In this document: positions 41,726-51,014 of the stretch, in pieces | Layout of the letters: each line of letters begins with the position of its first letter | Position numbering within the stretch: the stretch's first letter is position 1 | Assembly: GCF_000813985.1 (NCBI RefSeq) | Contig: NZ_JWLJ01000009.1 | Coordinates: 1 to 64,000 of the forward strand | DNA from: Ruegeria sp. ANG-R | Lineage (GTDB): Bacteria > Pseudomonadota > Alphaproteobacteria > Rhodobacterales > Rhodobacteraceae | DNA length: 64,000 bases | Direction: 5' to 3' | Program-made: the position numbers and the translations under genes | The notes under the pieces: generated by a model | Database searches by the model: none | The model's input: the letters and a program-made list of their open reading frames with translations, nothing else | Told to the model about the DNA's origin: nothing

Positions 41726-42655
41726 CTAACTTGCGGGTTTAGCGGCTTCTTCTTCGATCAGTTGAATCAAGCGTTTCGCAGGTTGGCCAAGCTTGCGGCG
41801 CGCATTTGTTGTGATGCCGACGGCACCCATCAGTTGCGGGTCCCCCAGCTCGAGATCAATAAACTCATTCCGCGCAAGCTCCTGTGAGACAGCCCCGGCG
41901 GGACAAAAAGCAATCGCCTGCGTTGTCGGCAGAAAGGCGCGGATAAACTCGAATGAAATCGTTTCGATTTTATTGGCAATTCGAGGTTGGTCGTTGGCAA
42001 TCAAGAAATGGTCGAGCTCGTCCCGCAGGACCACACCTTCCAACGGGACCAGCATTAGATACCCGGCTATGTCCGATAATCCGACCGCTTTGCCTGTTGA
42101 TAACGGATGTGTGTGGTGGGCCACAAACAACAGCGGTTCACTGTAAAGGTGATTGAAGCTGAGCCCATCCATTTTCTCAGACGTCCCTAAACGTCCGATT
42201 GCAAAGTCCAGATCACCACGCCTAAGGGTGTCCGGAAGAGTTGCGTCGCCACGGGTTTCAAGCTCGATCGAAACGTTTGGGAATTCTTCCTTAAAACGGA
42301 CAACCGCGCGCGGGAACAGAGTGCGCGATACAGTTGGCAGGATAGCAACACGCACTGATTGCGTACCATAATCACACTCTACATCGCTCAGACCCGCTTC
42401 AAGCTGTTCAAACGCTGCCAGAACGTAAGTCTGTAGACGGCGACCCTCAGCTGTCAGGTGCAGACCATTTGGGGTCCGGTCGAATAGGCGGCAGTTCAGT
42501 CTCCCTTCCAGTTCCGCTACCGCTCGTGACAAAGCCGGTTGGGATGTGTGCAACCGCTGGGCCGAGGCCGTGACCGAACCGCTATCGGCTATATCCACGA
42601 AGGCGTGCAGATGCCTCAGCCGGATACGGAGTTGATTGAGTAATGGAAAACGCAT
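41726..42655 (-). CDS. LysR family transcriptional regulator
   Basis: This protein has about 309 residues. The N-terminal HTH reads LRHLHAFVDIADSGSVTASAQRLHTSQPALSRAVAELE, and a periplasmic-binding-like effector domain covers residues about 95-300. It resembles the GbpR/PcaQ-like group. It is co-directional with tctC, which lies 143 bp downstream, and probably activates it in response to the transported acid. ATG at 42655 is chosen over an adjoining GTG at 42658. Confidence 0.83.
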   Translation of the reverse strand: MRFPLLNQLRIRLRHLHAFVDIADSGSVTASAQRLHTSQPALSRAVAELEGRLNCRLFDRTPNGLHLTAEGRRLQTYVLAAFEQLEAGLSDVECDYGTQSVRVAILPTVSRTLFPRAVVRFKEEFPNVSIELETRGDATLPDTLRRGDLDFAIGRLGTSEKMDGLSFNHLYSEPLLFVAHHTHPLSTGKAVGLSDIAGYLMLVPLEGVVLRDELDHFLIANDQPRIANKIETISFEFIRAFLPTTQAIAFCPAGAVSQELARNEFIDLELGDPQLMGAVGITTNARRKLGQPAKRLIQLIEEEAAKPAS

Positions 42656-42750
42656 CACATCCCGGCAGTTTTGAGCAGAATATCGTGCAGCATTTGGTCC
42701 GGCAATTCTTTATCGTCCAAGAAGTGTGAGCGATAACTCAACCGCGTCAC

Positions 42751-42951
42751 CTATTTACTTTGAGGACATCCGACCTTGTGTCGGATCACCGATGCGCCGT
42801 CTTGACGATACCGCTTCAACAGCCGGAAAATCTGCCGCCGTGTCAGGTCCAACATGTTCGCAGCACTGTCTACGCTCAAACGTCCATCATCGACCTGCGC
42901 CAGGACTTCCACGCGGTTCAACTCGCGCTCGCTCATAACCACCCATCCCAT
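42751..42951 (-). pseudogene. Truncated ISNCY-type transposase (N-terminal fragment)
   Basis: A 66-residue frame reads MSERELNRVEVLAQV, VDSAANMLDLTRRQIFRLL and KRYRQDGASVIRHK, the helix-turn-helix start of ISNCY-family transposases, and stops at 42751. The catalytic DDE part is absent. Confidence 0.65.
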
Positions 42952-43035
42952 GTCTGCTCACCCTCATTGATTTTTGAGGGCAGAGTGACATTCCTGAATT
43001 GCTCACGGGTGACATTTTAGCTTTGCTGCTACACA
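42751..43035 (-). mobile_element. ISNCY-like insertion sequence remnant (left end)
   Basis: The transposase fragment is preceded on the minus strand by about 80 bases with GTGACATT-type repeats (GAGTGACATTCC and GGGTGACATTTT at 42982-43020), which look like the end of the element. The outer boundary near 43035 is approximate. The other end is missing. Confidence 0.5.
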
Positions 43036-43543
43036 ACCAATACTGCAGAAGCAAAATTATGTTAAATTATCTGCCGGATCCGCTGATACCAGAAAAACGT
43101 TGTTTTAACCTAAATAATTTACCCTGTGCATGTGATTTTAGGAACATATCTAATGTGCAATATTGGGCCATCCCGCTTCCAAACCGATGCCACTCTCGTA
43201 GACAAGTTGAGCTTCTACCGTCGAACGCACGAATCTACTAGACGTGCTCTATCCAGCACGACTTGGCCATCAATCGATTTTTTCGACTTTCAAAACCTGA
43301 CGGTATCGCCCGGAGCGATGCGCAGTGCCGACGGTTCAAACACTATTCGACCAACTTCACCCTTTTTCAGCAGGGGCCATATTCGCGACCGCCAGCGCAA
43401 CACCCACAGTGGTGAAAAGCGCGTATTTAATGTAGTGGTTCCTTTCACACAAAGTCTCTTTTCGGTTGAACAAACAGGGCTGAGAGGACGGTTTTTTGAT
43501 CTAGCGCAAAGGCTGAGTTTTTCTATCAGGTAAGGAGATATCC
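43036..43543. other. AT-rich stretch without a convincing gene
   Basis: An open frame of 135 codons (43126-43533, plus) exists, but it shows no family motif, no ribosome site and unusual composition, so I do not call it. The segment between the IS remnant and the hypothetical gene is probably decayed sequence plus the promoter of 43544. Confidence 0.4.
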
Positions 43544-43948
43544 GTGAGGCCGACCTGCGTCGGGGTACATAGATTCCAAAGGAACCAAAGCGTGCTGAAG
43601 ACTGATCTCATCATTCTAACCGTCGGCTCGACTGGCCAGACCCATATGGCGATGATGGATGCGCCCTCGGACGCTGCGTGTCAGGATGCGGCCCAAACGA
43701 TTCAGGCGATCCTCAGTAAGAATGACATTCCGATCTCGGCCATGCGCTGTGGGGAAACCGGGTTACGACTGACCGAGTTCGCACATGGCTACTCCGAGGA
43801 AGAGATGCGATGGCATTACCGGGTGACCGTGAAGGGCACAGCGTTAGAGGATGGCTTTGCGATCACCCAAGTCGCACCGGGCACCTGTGAGATGTCTGGC
43901 CCGGATACATACTGCACGATTTCGGCACAGCACCCGGTTGAAGACTAA
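43544..43948 (+). CDS. Hypothetical protein, 134 residues
   Basis: I do not recognise this family. The GTG at 43544 has a strong ribosome site (TAAGGAGATATCC). A second GTG at 43592 with AAAGGAACC in front is also possible and gives 118 residues. The protein has few hydrophobic stretches apart from TDLIILTVGS near the start, and four Cys, one in ISAMRCGETGL and two in APGTCEMSGPDTYCTI. It could be a small cytosolic or periplasmic domain. It precedes a MarR gene on the same strand. Confidence 0.5.
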   Translation: MRPTCVGVHRFQRNQSVLKTDLIILTVGSTGQTHMAMMDAPSDAACQDAAQTIQAILSKNDIPISAMRCGETGLRLTEFAHGYSEEEMRWHYRVTVKGTALEDGFAITQVAPGTCEMSGPDTYCTISAQHPVED

Positions 43949-44079
43949 TGCGGTCGTTTGGATGTTTGCCAATAATCGTGCTTTAATCATTTGTATTGCA
44001 AAACTTTTCTGGGGTTTGTTTCTAATGTATCGTGATGGTGTATTTCATCTTTCAGATATATGCTCAGGCAGGAACCCAA

Positions 44080-44559
44080 GTGGACCCCATCAACCCCCCT
44101 TCCGAAGACGCGCTGTTCTTCGGCGATGATCAGGAATGCGTTAGTTACAACCGTGTTTGGTTCAACCTGATCCGCGCTCATCGTAAGTTTTATCCACGTA
44201 TCACCAAGGCCCTGAAATCCTGTGGTATAAACGACCCGCTCTGGTACGAGATTCTGCTGGAAATTGAGCGGGCCGGGCCCGAGGGCCAACCGATGGCTGC
44301 GCTTGAAAAACGGTTGTTTGTTCCACAATATGCGCTGTCGCGCCACGTTGCCCGATTGGAAAAGGAAGACTTCGTTCGGCGCGAATACATCGCCGATATT
44401 CGCCGCAAGCAGATCCTGTTTCTGACCGAAAAGGGACAGGGCATGCATGCGCGCATCTGGCCCGTCTACTGGGATGCGATGCAGGACGAAATCGGGCCGC
44501 ATATGAGCGTTGATGACGCTTATAAGCTGGCCCGACTTCTGATCAAACTTTTACCCTGA
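44080..44559 (+). CDS. MarR family transcriptional regulator (third)
   Basis: This winged-helix protein has about 159 residues: DPLWYEILLEIERAG, MAALEKRLFVPQYALSRHVARLEKEDFVRREYI and the wing DIRRKQILFLTEKG. The GTG at 44080 is chosen because CAGGAACCCAA precedes it; starts at 44032/44035 would add a hydrophobic segment not usual in MarR. It converges on the TonB receptor gene. Its target is unknown. Confidence 0.75.
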   Translation: MDPINPPSEDALFFGDDQECVSYNRVWFNLIRAHRKFYPRITKALKSCGINDPLWYEILLEIERAGPEGQPMAALEKRLFVPQYALSRHVARLEKEDFVRREYIADIRRKQILFLTEKGQGMHARIWPVYWDAMQDEIGPHMSVDDAYKLARLLIKLLP

Positions 44560-44580
44560 CAGGTAGGATCAAAAGGGTTG

Positions 44581-46605
44581 TCAGAACCGTGCGACGGCCT
44601 CAACAACCACTGTACGACCCGGTTCCTTGAGCGGGACAAGATCGGCGGCGTAGTCTGCACCATAGGTCGCGCGATCCGAATAATCCTCGTCAAACAGGTT
44701 GTTGACCGACAGGCGCAATGTGAGGTTCGAAAGTGACGGTGGAGTGTATTCACCAAAGATATTAACCACGGTGTAGCCGTCCAAACCCGAACAGGTGTCG
44801 CAGACCGCCGTCGCGTCATTGTCGAAAGCCATATCGACCGTGGCGCCAAAGAGCGTGTTCAACTGTGGCACAAATTGCTGAGCTTGAAGCGCGAGGCGCT
44901 GGCCGATCGGAGTACCAAAACCAAAAGCCTGCGACTCATAGGTGCCGGGATCCTCACCGTTGATCTTCAGGTCCGCGTTTGTATAGGTCACGCGCATCGA
45001 GCCATTGTACCAGGCATAGCTGGCGTCAAGGTTAAAGCCCTGGCTTCGGACATCTGCGGGGTTGTGTACGTTCATGCCCGTCGCCCGGTCAAAGACCATC
45101 ATGCGGGCGCTATCGACGGATGTACGAAACAGTTCTGCCGATACATGCAGATTGCCTGCATCCCAGCCAACGCCGAGATTGATGTTCTTGCCACGTGACG
45201 ATTCAAAACCGCTATAGTCGGTAATCCAGAACTTATAGTTATCTTCGATCTGGTAGCCGCCAAACACGTTCGAGTATCCGGCCCGCAGCGACAGAGCGTC
45301 AGTCAAGAAGTAGGTTGCTGAAAGGTTATAGCTTCCACCTGAATCGCTAAGGTCAGTTTCGTCAACGCCGGTAAAATCCTGTGTATCATAGCGCGCTCCG
45401 GTCGAGATACTCCAACGGTCGGACGGGTCAAACCGGGCCTGCGCGAAGATACCAAGGTTTTTCACCCGCTCTTTCAGACTGTATGTCGGTTCGGTGAACT
45501 CGGAGTCCTTATCGTAGAAGTCCAAACCAGCCACAACTGTGCCGCCCTCCATGAACCCGCTTCCGATATGGAAGGTGTTTTGGATTTTACCCGACAGAGT
45601 AGATGAGACACCCTCGTAACTGGAATCGGTCCGGTTCACCGTGGCATCGGAATAGCCCACAACGACCTGCGGGTCCCACATTCCCCCGCCTTGCGTATTT
45701 GAGTATTGGAATGCATAGCTTGATCGCTCAGTGTCATATGGCAACAGTTCCATCTCAAATGGTGGTACCCAATTCCCGAAATTGGGCTTCTCGTTGCGCT
45801 CTTCGGAATCCTTGATGCGCTGGCCTGACAGTTCGAAGCGGTCGCCCTGATCTCCTTCATAGGCGAACTTCAAAAGCCCCGTCTGCATGTCGGCTGCCGT
45901 TCCTTGCGTCAGGTTGCCTGCGCCGTCTTCATAGGGATCGCCGGTGGTTGAACGCCCATAGCCAAGGGCTTCAAAACCACTGCTGCGGCCCGCCAACACA
46001 AGTGATCTGGCAAACGTGTCGCCATTATTACCGTAACCCAGCCGTAGTGTTCCCGCTGCGCTGTGTCCGTCGGTAATTATGTCGCCAGCGTCAATGGTTT
46101 CCAGAATGACCGCACCGGCAGTTGCGTTTGGTCCGGTGTCTGCAGCGGCGATGCCAGGATCAACCCGAACAAACTTCAGCATCCCCGGATCAAAAACCGT
46201 TGCACTTGTGTGGTGGAACACACGGTTGTTTTGCAGCGCTCCGTCAATCTGGGTGGTCAGATTGATCAGGTCGATTCCGTTCACGTAGATTTTCTGAGTG
46301 AGCGGGATTGCCCCGCCAACTGAGACGTTGGCGATCCCCTCGAACAGATCCTTGGCATTGCCCAAGCGAGCATTCTCCAACTCAGCATCCGACAGGTAGA
46401 TGGAGTTGGCGCGGTCCGCATCCCGCCCCAACGGGTCTCTGTCGCGCACAATGATCGGATCAAGCGAAAAAACCTCGCCATCGGTGTCCGTCGCCGTCGG
46501 TTCTGATGTCTCTGCATCTTGCGCAAGCGCGGCTGCGCCAAACAGCAAGGACAGCGCCGACCCGCAGAGCAATCCTGCGCGCGACGCGTTAAATTTCTTA
46601 GGCAT
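44581..46605 (-). CDS. TonB-dependent siderophore receptor
   Basis: This 674-residue outer-membrane protein has a signal peptide ending AALAQD, a TonB-box-like EVFSLDPIIVRD, a plug domain (DLFEGIANVSVGGAI, IYVNGIDL) and a 22-strand barrel with the C-terminal aromatic signature (VVVEAVARF). It imports a ferric siderophore or similar chelate. The ATG at 46605 is chosen; an upstream start at 46716 would begin inside the regulatory palindrome. It is the last gene after a binding-protein-dependent ABC transporter on the same strand. Confidence 0.87.
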   Translation of the reverse strand: MPKKFNASRAGLLCGSALSLLFGAAALAQDAETSEPTATDTDGEVFSLDPIIVRDRDPLGRDADRANSIYLSDAELENARLGNAKDLFEGIANVSVGGAIPLTQKIYVNGIDLINLTTQIDGALQNNRVFHHTSATVFDPGMLKFVRVDPGIAAADTGPNATAGAVILETIDAGDIITDGHSAAGTLRLGYGNNGDTFARSLVLAGRSSGFEALGYGRSTTGDPYEDGAGNLTQGTAADMQTGLLKFAYEGDQGDRFELSGQRIKDSEERNEKPNFGNWVPPFEMELLPYDTERSSYAFQYSNTQGGGMWDPQVVVGYSDATVNRTDSSYEGVSSTLSGKIQNTFHIGSGFMEGGTVVAGLDFYDKDSEFTEPTYSLKERVKNLGIFAQARFDPSDRWSISTGARYDTQDFTGVDETDLSDSGGSYNLSATYFLTDALSLRAGYSNVFGGYQIEDNYKFWITDYSGFESSRGKNINLGVGWDAGNLHVSAELFRTSVDSARMMVFDRATGMNVHNPADVRSQGFNLDASYAWYNGSMRVTYTNADLKINGEDPGTYESQAFGFGTPIGQRLALQAQQFVPQLNTLFGATVDMAFDNDATAVCDTCSGLDGYTVVNIFGEYTPPSLSNLTLRLSVNNLFDEDYSDRATYGADYAADLVPLKEPGRTVVVEAVARF

Positions 46606-46697
46606 GATTTCTGGCCCCCATGAGTTGCATTCAACCTGGCGGGCCCTGAGCATGAGCTGGCGTGGATTTCGCCCGTCCACTAGGCTTCGGACCATTA

Positions 46698-46713
46698 ACA
46701 TGCAAGTGCATGT
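46698..46713. promoter_or_regulatory. Palindrome ACATGCA-AG-TGCATGT before the TonB receptor
   Basis: A perfect 7-bp dyad with a 2-bp centre, 93 bp before the receptor start. Its core ATGCAAGTGCATGTCA matches ATGCAATTGCATGTGA upstream of the binding-protein gene at 14 of 16 positions. A shared iron-responsive repressor is likely. Confidence 0.55.
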
Positions 46714-46738
46714 CAATGATTGGTGCGAGACTGTGGCG

Positions 46739-47491
46739 CTAAACCAACACTATCGGGCGACCATCGACTGTTTTGACCTTGGCGCGGGTTTGAAACACGT
46801 CCTGCAGCAAGCTATCGCTGACAATGGTACTGGGCGCACCATCGGCAACCACTTCGCCCGCCTTGAGGGCGATGATGCGGTCCGCATAGGCTGCGGCATA
46901 GTTGATGTCGTGCAACACGATCACCACGGTCCGCCCGCGTTGCCGGGTCAAATCGCGCAACACCTCCATCAATGCACGAGAGGCGGCGATATCCAGGTTG
47001 TTGAGCGGCTCATCCAGCAGCAGATAGTCCGTGTCCTGTGCATAGGCCATGGCGACAAAGGCCCGCTGGCGTTGCCCCCCGGACAGCGTATCCAGTTGAC
47101 GGTCGCCAAGGTCGGCCAGGTCGAACAGTTTCAGGGCGGCCTCGATCAACTCGCGATCCTCGGCACCCGGGCGGCCGCGATGATAGGGATAGCGACCAAA
47201 GCCGACCAGATCACGCACCGTCAGGCGGCTGGCAACCGTCAGGTCCTGACGCAGGATTGCAAGCGTGCGGGCCAGTTCAATATCCGTGGCCTCTCCAATT
47301 TGCAGATCATCCACCACGATCGAGCCGGACTGCAGTGGTAAAAGGCGCGCGATCAGCGATAGGAGCGTCGATTTCCCGGCCCCGTTCGGCCCAATCATGG
47401 CAACCACTCCACCCTTGGCCAACTGCAGCGACACATCACGAAGAACGGGCTGACCGGCAATCTGATAGCTGAGGTTGTGAATGTCGATCAT
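46739..47491 (-). CDS. Iron-siderophore ABC transporter ATP-binding protein (FecE/VctC-like)
   Basis: This 250-residue ABC ATPase has Walker A GPNGAGKSTLL, signature LSGGQRQRAFVAMAYA, Walker B YLLLDEPLNNLD and the switch His in VIVLHDINYA. It powers the two permeases encoded upstream on the same strand; its start overlaps the stop of the second permease by four bases. Confidence 0.87.
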   Translation of the reverse strand: MIDIHNLSYQIAGQPVLRDVSLQLAKGGVVAMIGPNGAGKSTLLSLIARLLPLQSGSIVVDDLQIGEATDIELARTLAILRQDLTVASRLTVRDLVGFGRYPYHRGRPGAEDRELIEAALKLFDLADLGDRQLDTLSGGQRQRAFVAMAYAQDTDYLLLDEPLNNLDIAASRALMEVLRDLTRQRGRTVVIVLHDINYAAAYADRIIALKAGEVVADGAPSTIVSDSLLQDVFQTRAKVKTVDGRPIVLV

Positions 47492-48426
47492 CTGAGGCTC
47501 CGGAGCAGAAGAAACAGGAATACGAGCCCGCCGAGGAACTCGACCACCACACTGAGCGGGGTGTTAAGGTCCAACACCCGCTCCATCATTGTCTGGCCGC
47601 CGACAAGTATGATCCCGGCGATCAGCGCGGCGGCGGGCAGGATGTCGGCGTGGCGGCTGGACGGTATGATCAGGTAGGTCAGGCTTGTGACCAACAGGCC
47701 AAAGAATGCGACCGGCCCGACCAGAGCGGTCGAAACCGATACGAGTATCGAGATCAGGATCAGCACCTGCCACTGCAGCCGCTGCGGTGGCTCACCCAGT
47801 GAGGTGGACAGAACCGGGCCAAGCGATGTGACGTCCAGCCGGTGGCGCAGATGCCAGACACCCAGCCCCGCCACCAGCGACAATCCTGCAGCCAGAGTCA
47901 GAAGGCTGGTGTCAATGTTCGAGAACCGGGCAAACGACGCAGCTTGAACAACGGCATACTCGTTGGGATCGATCACGCGCAGAACGTATGAAGTCAATGA
48001 CCGGAACAGCACGGACAGAACCACCCCTGTCAGGATCATTTGCATCATGTTGTCGCGCCCGGCGCGCAGCACCACCTTGAACAGGATCAGTGCGGCGGAG
48101 CATAACAATGCAGCATTTGCCGCCATCAAACCCTGCACGGGCAGCGCCTGATATGCCTGTCCACCAATGCTCCAGACCAGCAGGCTGAGCAGCAGCAGAA
48201 AGAGCGCATCAAACCCCATGATCGCAGGGGTCAGGATGCGGCTTCCGGTGATAGTCTGAAAGATAACGGTTGCCCATGACAGGGCAAAACTCACCAGTAG
48301 AAGCGCTGCCAACTTACTTGCCCGAAAGGCCAGTACAAAGCTCCAGTCTCCGCGTGCTCCAAGGCTCAGATACGCCAGGCAACAGAGCACCAGCGCAGCG
48401 ACCATTAGCGTGATCCTAACCTGCAC
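47488..48426 (-). CDS. Iron-siderophore ABC transporter permease (second)
   Basis: This 312-residue FecCD-type permease has about 8-10 membrane helices. Typical segments are FQTITGSRILTPAIMGFDALF and VAFFGLLVTSLTYLIIPSSRHADILPAAALIAG. It resembles the VctG/YclO-type subunit and overlaps the first permease gene by eleven bases. Confidence 0.84.
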   Translation of the reverse strand: MQVRITLMVAALVLCCLAYLSLGARGDWSFVLAFRASKLAALLLVSFALSWATVIFQTITGSRILTPAIMGFDALFLLLLSLLVWSIGGQAYQALPVQGLMAANAALLCSAALILFKVVLRAGRDNMMQMILTGVVLSVLFRSLTSYVLRVIDPNEYAVVQAASFARFSNIDTSLLTLAAGLSLVAGLGVWHLRHRLDVTSLGPVLSTSLGEPPQRLQWQVLILISILVSVSTALVGPVAFFGLLVTSLTYLIIPSSRHADILPAAALIAGIILVGGQTMMERVLDLNTPLSVVVEFLGGLVFLFLLLRSLR

Positions 48427-49357
48427 GACGCCCTCCTTTGTACAGCAACCAAAGAAAGGCGATGGCCCCGACGACGCCGATAACTGTGCCGACGGGCATC
48501 TCGAACGGGTAAATCACCAACCGCCCGACCAGATCGGCGATCAGTACAAGGCCAGCCCCAGCCATCGCCGTGATCGGTAGGGTCCGGCGTAGATTGTCGC
48601 CCGCCATCAGGCTGACCATATTGGGTACGACAAGCCCGACAAAAGGGATTATCCCGACCGTCACGACTGTCAATGCAGTGACAACCGAAATCATCAGCAG
48701 CCCCAGCATCACAACCTGACGGTAGCTCAGGCCCAGATTTATGCTGACCGCCTCACCCAACCCGATGATCGAGAACTGATCCGCCACCAGATAAGTCAAC
48801 GCGGCCGCAATCCCGGCCAGCCACAGCAGTTCATAGCGGCCACGCAGGGTCCCCGAGAACTCTCCATTCATCCAGATTTCGATGAATTGCAGCATGTCAG
48901 CCTGAAACGCGACATAGGTCACGCCCGCGCCGACGATGCCGCCATAGATTAACCCGACCAGCGGCACCAGTAACGGCTGTGTTGGCGGCAGGCGCCTTAT
49001 AAGCGAAAAGAACAGCACCGAACCGCCGAGCGCAGTGATCGACGCCAACCCCATTTTCAGGCCAATCGGAGCCGTCGGAAACAGCACTGCCGTCAGCAAA
49101 ACCCCCAGCGCCGCGCTCTGGCCAGTGCCAGAGGTCATCGGCTCGACAAAGCGGTTACGGGCGATCAACTGCATGATCTGACCGGCGATGGCCAGTGACG
49201 CCCCGGTCAGCAGCGTCGCCACCGTGCGTGGAAAGCGGCTGTCGCGGATCAGCGGCCAGATTTCGGCCGGATCGACCCGTAGAAGGTCTATGACACCAAC
49301 GAACAGCGAGACGCTTGCCAGTGCCGCCAGCGCAATCAGGCACAACCATTTGGACAT
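48416..49357 (-). CDS. Iron-siderophore ABC transporter permease (first)
   Basis: This 313-residue FecCD-type permease has the hallmark SLAIAGQIMQLIARNRFVEPMTSGTGQSAALG near the start and GIIPFVGLVVPNMVSLMAGDNLRRTLP in the coupling region. It forms a heterodimer with the second permease. The set binding protein, two permeases and ATPase follows the order of the Vct/Ycl-type catechol-siderophore systems. Confidence 0.85.
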   Translation of the reverse strand: MSKWLCLIALAALASVSLFVGVIDLLRVDPAEIWPLIRDSRFPRTVATLLTGASLAIAGQIMQLIARNRFVEPMTSGTGQSAALGVLLTAVLFPTAPIGLKMGLASITALGGSVLFFSLIRRLPPTQPLLVPLVGLIYGGIVGAGVTYVAFQADMLQFIEIWMNGEFSGTLRGRYELLWLAGIAAALTYLVADQFSIIGLGEAVSINLGLSYRQVVMLGLLMISVVTALTVVTVGIIPFVGLVVPNMVSLMAGDNLRRTLPITAMAGAGLVLIADLVGRLVIYPFEMPVGTVIGVVGAIAFLWLLYKGGRRAG

Positions 49358-49363
49358 TGGAAC

Positions 49364-50260
49364 CTAGCTGGATGAAAAACCGGCAATCAACTGATCCAGC
49401 GTCCGCATCATCGACTGGATGCCACCGCCCGCAATGTAAATATCGGCGGCGTTCAGATAGATCACCTGATCGGTCTTCCAGGCCTTGGTTTCTTGCACCA
49501 GAGCATTGTCCAGCGTCGCCTTTGCGCTGTCGCCCGGCTGCCCGATCGCCGCCAGGCGGTCCACCACGATCAGCCAGTCAGGGTCAGTGTCGCGAATGAA
49601 CTCAAAGGAAATCGCCTCACCATGTATGGTCGTGCTGATCTTGGGTGCAGCTTCGGGCAGGCCGATATCCCTGTGTAGCCAGCCAAATCGGCCTCCACCC
49701 CCATAGGCGCTGACCTTAGGGCCATTGGTCATGACGATCAGCACGTCTCCTTTGCCCTCCGCGGCAGCTTTGGTCTGTTCCAGCCGGTTCTGAAAGGTGT
49801 TTTCGATCGCGGCCGCTTTATCTGTCTTGCCAAAAATGCGGCCATAGTCGCGCAGCCGCGCAAGGGCACCACCAACCAGATCGGCGTCGATGGTCATGTC
49901 GATGCTGGGGGCGATCTTGGCCATATGGTCCAACTGATCCGAACTGCGGCTGCCGACAACGATCAGATCGGGGCTTAGTGCGTGCACGCCTTCGAAATCG
50001 GGTTCCCAGAAGGTCCCCAGATCAATGGCCCTATCGGCCACGTCATCAAGGTAGTCTACGTAAAGCCCGTCAACGGTTCCGGCGATGGGTACGCCAAGCG
50101 CGTCGATCGTGTCAGCGGCGGCCACATCGAAGACAGCGATCGTTTTGGGTAGCGCTGCCACCTGCGCCGGACCGCGATAGGTGTCGACGTCCAGCGTCTC
50201 GGCCAACGCTGCGCCAGCGGTCAGGAGGGTCAGGGCAAGTGAGGTCAGTCGGCCAGGCAT
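49364..50260 (-). CDS. Iron-siderophore ABC transporter substrate-binding protein (FatB/VctP-like)
   Basis: This 298-residue protein has a signal peptide of about 20 residues (ending AALAET). The FepB/FatB-like domain includes PKTIAVFDVAAADTIDALGV, LSPDLIVVGSRSSDQLDHMAKIAP and VLIVMTNGPKVSAYGGGGRFGWLH. It would be periplasmic and deliver ferric siderophore to the permeases. It is the first gene of the minus-strand iron operon, with a palindromic site 52 bp upstream. The exact siderophore is not known. Confidence 0.85.
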   Translation of the reverse strand: MPGRLTSLALTLLTAGAALAETLDVDTYRGPAQVAALPKTIAVFDVAAADTIDALGVPIAGTVDGLYVDYLDDVADRAIDLGTFWEPDFEGVHALSPDLIVVGSRSSDQLDHMAKIAPSIDMTIDADLVGGALARLRDYGRIFGKTDKAAAIENTFQNRLEQTKAAAEGKGDVLIVMTNGPKVSAYGGGGRFGWLHRDIGLPEAAPKISTTIHGEAISFEFIRDTDPDWLIVVDRLAAIGQPGDSAKATLDNALVQETKAWKTDQVIYLNAADIYIAGGGIQSMMRTLDQLIAGFSSS

Positions 50261-51014
50261 CTCAAATCCTCAGGGTTTTTCCAGTTTGAAAACGGGGGTA
50301 ACGCTGGCGAGATGCAATTGCATGTGACTGGCGCGCGGACATTTGCATATCGAGTAAAGAACTTCAATCCGCCTAGTTCAGCCCCTCCGCATCGGACGGA
50401 CGAACAGTAAAGTCCAGCCGGTTGCCGCATATAGCGAGCTGAGCCTGCCAAGTGCAAAAGTCGATGTGATCAAGGTTGCGTCGAATTTTACATCGACTGG
50501 CTCTATCGCCAACTTTTTAGTTGGCAGCATAAGTGGGGCAATGGTTCCGTGGAAATCGGCAACTTCACTGTCGCAACGTTGACTGAGGACGAGTAGATCT
50601 TAGTTAGCACCCTAAAGCCCGATCATATTTCGCTCGGCTAGGTGTCAGAGCACGATTGTACATCTATTGTTCCAAATAGAGCCTAAGTATGCGGTTTCCA
50701 AGCCGCCTGTGTCGAAAAGCCAATGAATGCAAACGGTCGGGCGGGGACAAGCCTTCAGGAAAAGGGTAAATCATGCTCGGAACTTGTCCTTTTCGGTAAC
50801 TTTGCTGAACTGACTGCTTGAGACCGCACATCGGATGACACCCGTCGACTTGATGGAAGCTTCGCATCAGATTCCATGGGGTGTCGAAAACAACTGGAAT
50901 TCCTGCTCCGGCGGGGCCGAAAACTTGACGGCGCTACGCAATAATCCTAGCAGGGTCTTGCCACGTCATTGCAATCGAAAGATCATTTTCTCCCCGAAAT
51001 CAATAAAACGGACT
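50261..51014. other. Divergent intergenic region between iron operon and lacI
   Basis: About 750 bases. Apart from the ATGCAATTGCAT palindrome near the left end, I see no gene or clear promoter. Short open frames on both strands lack motifs and ribosome sites. Confidence 0.45.
50312..50323. promoter_or_regulatory. Palindrome ATGCAATTGCAT upstream of the iron operon
   Basis: A perfect 12-bp palindrome with the extended form ATGCAATTGCATGTGA, 52 bp upstream of the binding-protein start. The same core with one central change is found before the TonB receptor. It is a likely operator for an iron regulator (Fur/RirA/Irr class not decided). Confidence 0.55.

Noticed and set aside
43126-43533. 135-codon open frame on the plus strand
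   Set aside because: No ribosome site, no recognisable family, and it sits in AT-rich decayed sequence next to an IS remnant.
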